DNA from: Saccharina japonica
Taxonomy: Eukaryota > Sar > Phaeophyceae > Laminariales > Laminariaceae
Direction: 5' to 3'
DNA length: 64,000 nucleotides
NCBI GenBank assembly: GCA_008828725.1
Contig: MEHQ01001502.1
Location: 344,011 to 408,010, forward strand
Of the stretch, positions 61,023 to 64,000 are shown one piece after another. The notes below the pieces were generated by a model. It had not been told where the DNA came from and made no database searches. It saw nothing but the letters and a program-made list of their open reading frames with translations. A program made the position numbers and the translations under genes. Within the stretch, counting starts at the first letter, position 1, and the number at the start of each line of letters is the position of its first letter.

Positions 61023-62659
61023 AAAGGGAAGTACTTGTAGAGCATTACCGCAAGCTAGGGACGCCCACAACCAACGAAACGTTCGACAAAGAATTTGAGA
61101 AAGATATCAACGCGTGGGCGGAGGCGAACGTAGATGCATCAGAAAGGGAAGACAGTGGTTCAGAAGGGCTACAGGGAGAGTTCACAAGAGAAGAAGTTAA
61201 GAAGTGTGTAGCTAAACTTAAGAATAGAAAGGCAGCAGGGGCAGACCAAATAGTTAATGAATTTATGAAGTACGGGGGAGAAGGAATGCTTACCATGATG
61301 GTTAAGTTGTATAACTGGATATGGAAAAACGAGTACGCACCTAAGAGATGGAGAGAAGGAGTAGTAGTAAACTTGTTTAAGAAAGGAGACAAGGCTGACC
61401 CGGGTAACTATAGGGGAATAACGCTACTAAGCACTGTAGGTAAAACGTTCTGTAAGATTTTGAACGATAGAATGGGAACAATGATGGAGAAGGAAGAAAA
61501 GATTAGCGAAGGGCAAGCAGGATTTAGGCCAAACCGTAGCTGCGTCGATCATGTGTACACATTAGGTAAGATAATCCAAGGCAGGAAAGACGCGGGGCTA
61601 ACAACGTACTGTTTCTTTTTAGATGTACAGAAGGCCTACGATACAGTATGGAGAAATGGGCTGTGGAAAAAGTTGTGGGAAATAGGGATAAGAGGAAAGA
61701 TGTGGAGAATGATGAAGAAGATGACGGAATGTGCGAGAAGTGCTGTGATGTTGGACGGGGAAATATCGAAGTACGTTGATATCCTACAGGGAGTTGCCCA
61801 GGGATGTACGCTATCACCTAACCTATTCAAGGTATACATTAATGACATGATAGTAGCAGTAGAAGCAGCATCGCAGGGAGTCACGGTGGGGGAAGATACG
61901 GTGTCGGGATTGATGTTTGCTGATGATTTCGTTTGCATATCAGAAACACCCGAAGGACTGCAGAAACAAATAGAGAAGGCAATCGAGTACACCAGGAAGT
62001 GGAGAGTGACGGCGAACGTAAAAAAGTGCGCAGTAGTTGTATGTAACGAAGATAAGGAGAGTCCGGTAACTTGTAAGTGGAAGTGGGGAGAAGATGAATT
62101 ACCGATCGTAGACCAGTATACGTACCTTGGCGTAGAAATCTCAAAAGATTGCTCTTGGGATGCACACATAAATAAAATAATAGGCAAGGGTAAGGCACAC
62201 GTAGGCAAGATGGAAGCAGTCCTAACAGACTCGCACCTTGACACTAGAATTAAGAGATGTATACTGATGAATGTGATTGTACCAAAGCTAGAATATGCAG
62301 GAGAAGTATGGGAAGGGAACGCGAAGCTCGTAAAACAGCTGGAAACAGTACAGATGACAGCAGCTAAAAAAGTACTAGGATGCTCAAGTACGACGAGTAA
62401 TACAGTATTGAGAGCAGAACTGGGAATGTACCCACTTAAGACAAATAGAGACGTGCGTAAGTTGAAATGGCAATATAAAGTAAAGAACATGCCAAATAAG
62501 AGGTTGCCAGCCATAGCCGATAAAGCTGTATGGGAGAAAGTAACCAAAGGGCGAGCTGGAATAAGGTGGGATAGCGTAGTCGAGAAAGTATGGAAGGATA
62601 TAGTGAACCAAATAGAGATGCTGGTCATAGAGAAATTAGCGGATACAAGACAGAAGTAA
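61023..62659 (+). CDS. LINE reverse transcriptase (intact main frame, partial 5')
   Basis: Open from about 61012; first codons visible are EVLVEHYRKLGTP at 61030. Motifs in order: REEVKKCVAKLKNRKAAGAD, FKKGDKADPGNYRGITLLST, GQAGFRPNRSCVDHVYTL, FFLDVQKAYDTVWRNGLW, LQGVAQGCTLSPNLF, then FADDFVCI, the catalytic FADD box, and YTYLGVEISKDCSW. These are reverse transcriptase blocks 1-7 of non-LTR elements. The enzyme copies element RNA into DNA at the target. The frame ends at TAA 62657, where the C-terminal zinc-knuckle part continues in the -1 frame. No upstream Met before 61265 and no endonuclease, so it is a remnant even though the frame is intact. Confidence 0.92.
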
Positions 62660-63075
62660 AAGAAAGGATAGAAAGAAGGGAAAGGCTAGCGTTAAGAAAG
62701 AAGATGGAAGGGGAAGAACACTTGGAGATATACGGGGGGTTGAGAGAAGGAATAGGGATGAAAAGGTATCTGCACGGCCCGACGGACTTCGCGAAAAAGC
62801 TGAAACTGCGAGTTCGTGTAGGGGACCTGGACCTACCAGAAAGAAGAAGGAGGTATACCAGTAGCCGGGAGGAGGAGGAAGTAGATGCACAAATGTGCCC
62901 ATGTCGCAAAGCCATAGAGAGTAGAATTCACATAGTGGGAGAATGTGAAAGGTACAAAGAGGAAAGGGACGTGCTAGAGGAGGAGATGATAAAAATAGAC
63001 GAGTGTGACATGGAGCAGTTTGGTACACTAAGTAGTAGCGAGAAAACGATCGCTATCTTAGGAGATAGATGGTGA
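62590..63075 (+). CDS. LINE C-terminal zinc-knuckle frame
   Basis: Overlaps the reverse transcriptase frame by 70 nt and lies in the -1 frame. Contains KYLHGPTDFAKKLK-like LHGPTDFAKKLKLRVRVG, DLPERRRRYTSSREEEE and QMCPCRKAIESRIHIVGECE (CxC...H...C). In most LINEs of this type this region is part of the same polypeptide as the reverse transcriptase. It stops at GDRW followed by TGA where copy A has TGG, so this copy has lost about 30 residues. Whether the frame change is programmed or a mutation inherited by both copies cannot be told here. Confidence 0.7.
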   Translation: MEGYSEPNRDAGHREISGYKTEVKERIERRERLALRKKMEGEEHLEIYGGLREGIGMKRYLHGPTDFAKKLKLRVRVGDLDLPERRRRYTSSREEEEVDAQMCPCRKAIESRIHIVGECERYKEERDVLEEEMIKIDECDMEQFGTLSSSEKTIAILGDRW

Positions 63076-63247
63076 CCACAGGCGGCGAAACAGGAAGGGG
63101 GTAAGATTAGCAAAAAGTTTCTTTGTAATATATGGAAACAACGTAATGAGTGCCCAAGTGTTGGAGGTGTCTCTATTAGGAGTAGGCACGGTGCTCCGTC
63201 TCGAAAGGGATGCGTGGCCAATGGTCAAATGACTAAGGCAAGCAACA

Positions 63248-63712
63248 AATGAGTACGCCCCCCCCCACGACATGAGTACACCCCCGCCCCCCCCCGTTGA
63301 AAGTGTCGAAGGTGAATAAGTGGACGTGTAAGTATCTGAAGGAACAAAAGGGCATGCTCCCCGGCAGTACCGCGCCTTCTATTTCCTTATTTATTATTTC
63401 CGTATTTCTACCTCGCATATCGCTTATCGTATCGGCTCGATTTTGTCATTAAAAAGAACCGCAGTTGGCATGGATGGCATGCATTCGTACCCGGCGAAGG
63501 CACACACAATGGCTTTTACGAGCTAAACTCGAGATGCACAACAACATACAGCTCTACTGCTAGCTGTTTGCGACAACACAGTACTAGTAGTAGTGGTAGT
63601 AGTAGTAGTAGCGCCTGCAATCTACGATAGACGGGGGGAAAAAAACAGGTACCGGCACACAACAATATGCACTTTACTGGAGTACTATTACGGGAGACCA
63701 TAGTAAATAGGA
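63248..63712. repeat. Downstream flank of LINE copy B (duplicate of 59940-60425)
   Basis: Same host flank and TAG microsatellite as after copy A. It then enters only the left 40 bp of the TTACGGGGG MITE (ATTACGGGAGACCATAGTAA at 63688) before diverging near 63727. Confidence 0.9.
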
Positions 63713-63726
63713 CCACTTTTTGCTAC

Positions 63727-64000
63727 AGTCGGGGACATCGAACCTGGAATTTTTTTTCTATAAATTTCACTTTTTATATTATTTATCTTTTCCAAAGATG
63801 AAGATACGATATTTTTTCGGAGATTTTGGATGACGCAACAAAGAACATCCGGAGACGGGAATCACCGCATCTCCGCTTCAGGCCAGCTCCCGAAGACACA
63901 AGGAGCTCGCCAAGGCAACGCATGCCTCGATTCTCGCCCTGTGGCCGGAGGACGGTGCTTGGCTCTGCTGCTCGCGTACATCGTTCCAGACAGCCAAGCT
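63727..64000 (+). other. Possible coding sequence at the window edge
   Basis: One plus frame from about 63834 reads RNKEHPETGITASPLQASSR, then HKELAKATHASILALWPEDG and AWLCCSRTSFQTAK to the window end. Its composition looks coding, but there is no family match I can name and no start. Confidence 0.2.

Larger units (their letters stand above)
61010..63290 (+). mobile_element. Non-LTR retrotransposon (LINE) copy B, 5'-truncated, poly(C) tail
   Basis: The element begins inside the reverse transcriptase frame directly after a C run (61008-61018) and extends through the reverse transcriptase, a second frame with a zinc knuckle and a 3' UTR (GGTGCTCCGTCTCGAAAGGG) to ATGAGTACGCC plus C tract at 63258-63266; the flank holds a second GAGTACACC plus C run. 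No endonuclease domain or ORF1 is present, so the 5' part is missing. Confidence 0.9.

Overview
The window is nuclear DNA of a eukaryote with long, repeat-filled introns. Three protein genes can be reconstructed exon by exon from GT-AG splice sites with compatible reading phase. Bacterial features such as operons or ribosome binding sites are absent. An alga of the stramenopile type is my best guess. It rests on indirect evidence: a hydrophobic leader followed by a SAFAF motif on the Nudix protein, TTAGGG-type interstitial repeats, and copia-like and tyrosine-recombinase elements. No marker gene fixes the taxonomy.

Layout. 1-1200: unassigned sequence with one MITE-like repeat. 1200-6605: tandem array of about 2.0-2.2 kb units carrying inverted copia integrase fragments and Helitron-like Rep fragments. 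8454-15142 (+): the 3' part of a WD40 gene resembling the EML family, five exons. 16141-26570 (-): a complete-looking Nudix hydrolase gene, five exons over 10.4 kb, convergent with the WD40 gene. 26814 (+): a possible divergent first exon of a small basic protein. 28116-29326 (-): a broken tyrosine recombinase element. 29380-40480: almost entirely mobile elements, including a 986-bp hAT-like element with perfect 8-bp target duplication and a 1.56-kb inverted-repeat element whose empty site is also present. 40701-53426 (+): a complete ABC-F (GCN20/ABCF3-like) gene, twelve exons, 827 codons. 53430-57400: tandem repeats, including 430 bp of (TGTC)n. 57885-63725: two copies of a LINE reverse transcriptase locus.

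The three cellular genes have unrelated predicted jobs: a WD40 scaffold, Nudix hydrolysis, and an ABC-F translation factor. I see no shared pathway. The most unusual aspect is the repeat landscape. A LINE and a second, short, SINE-like family both end in GAGTAC followed by a poly(C) tract rather than poly(A). Their 5'-truncated copies are often joined head to tail through the C tract and are concentrated in the ABC-F introns. A separate tRNA-derived SINE family with ordinary A-rich tails occurs in at least seven copies. Single-N joins at 38948 and 58442 and a 25-N gap at 31107-31131 mark assembly junctions, so some duplications may be haplotypes placed side by side.
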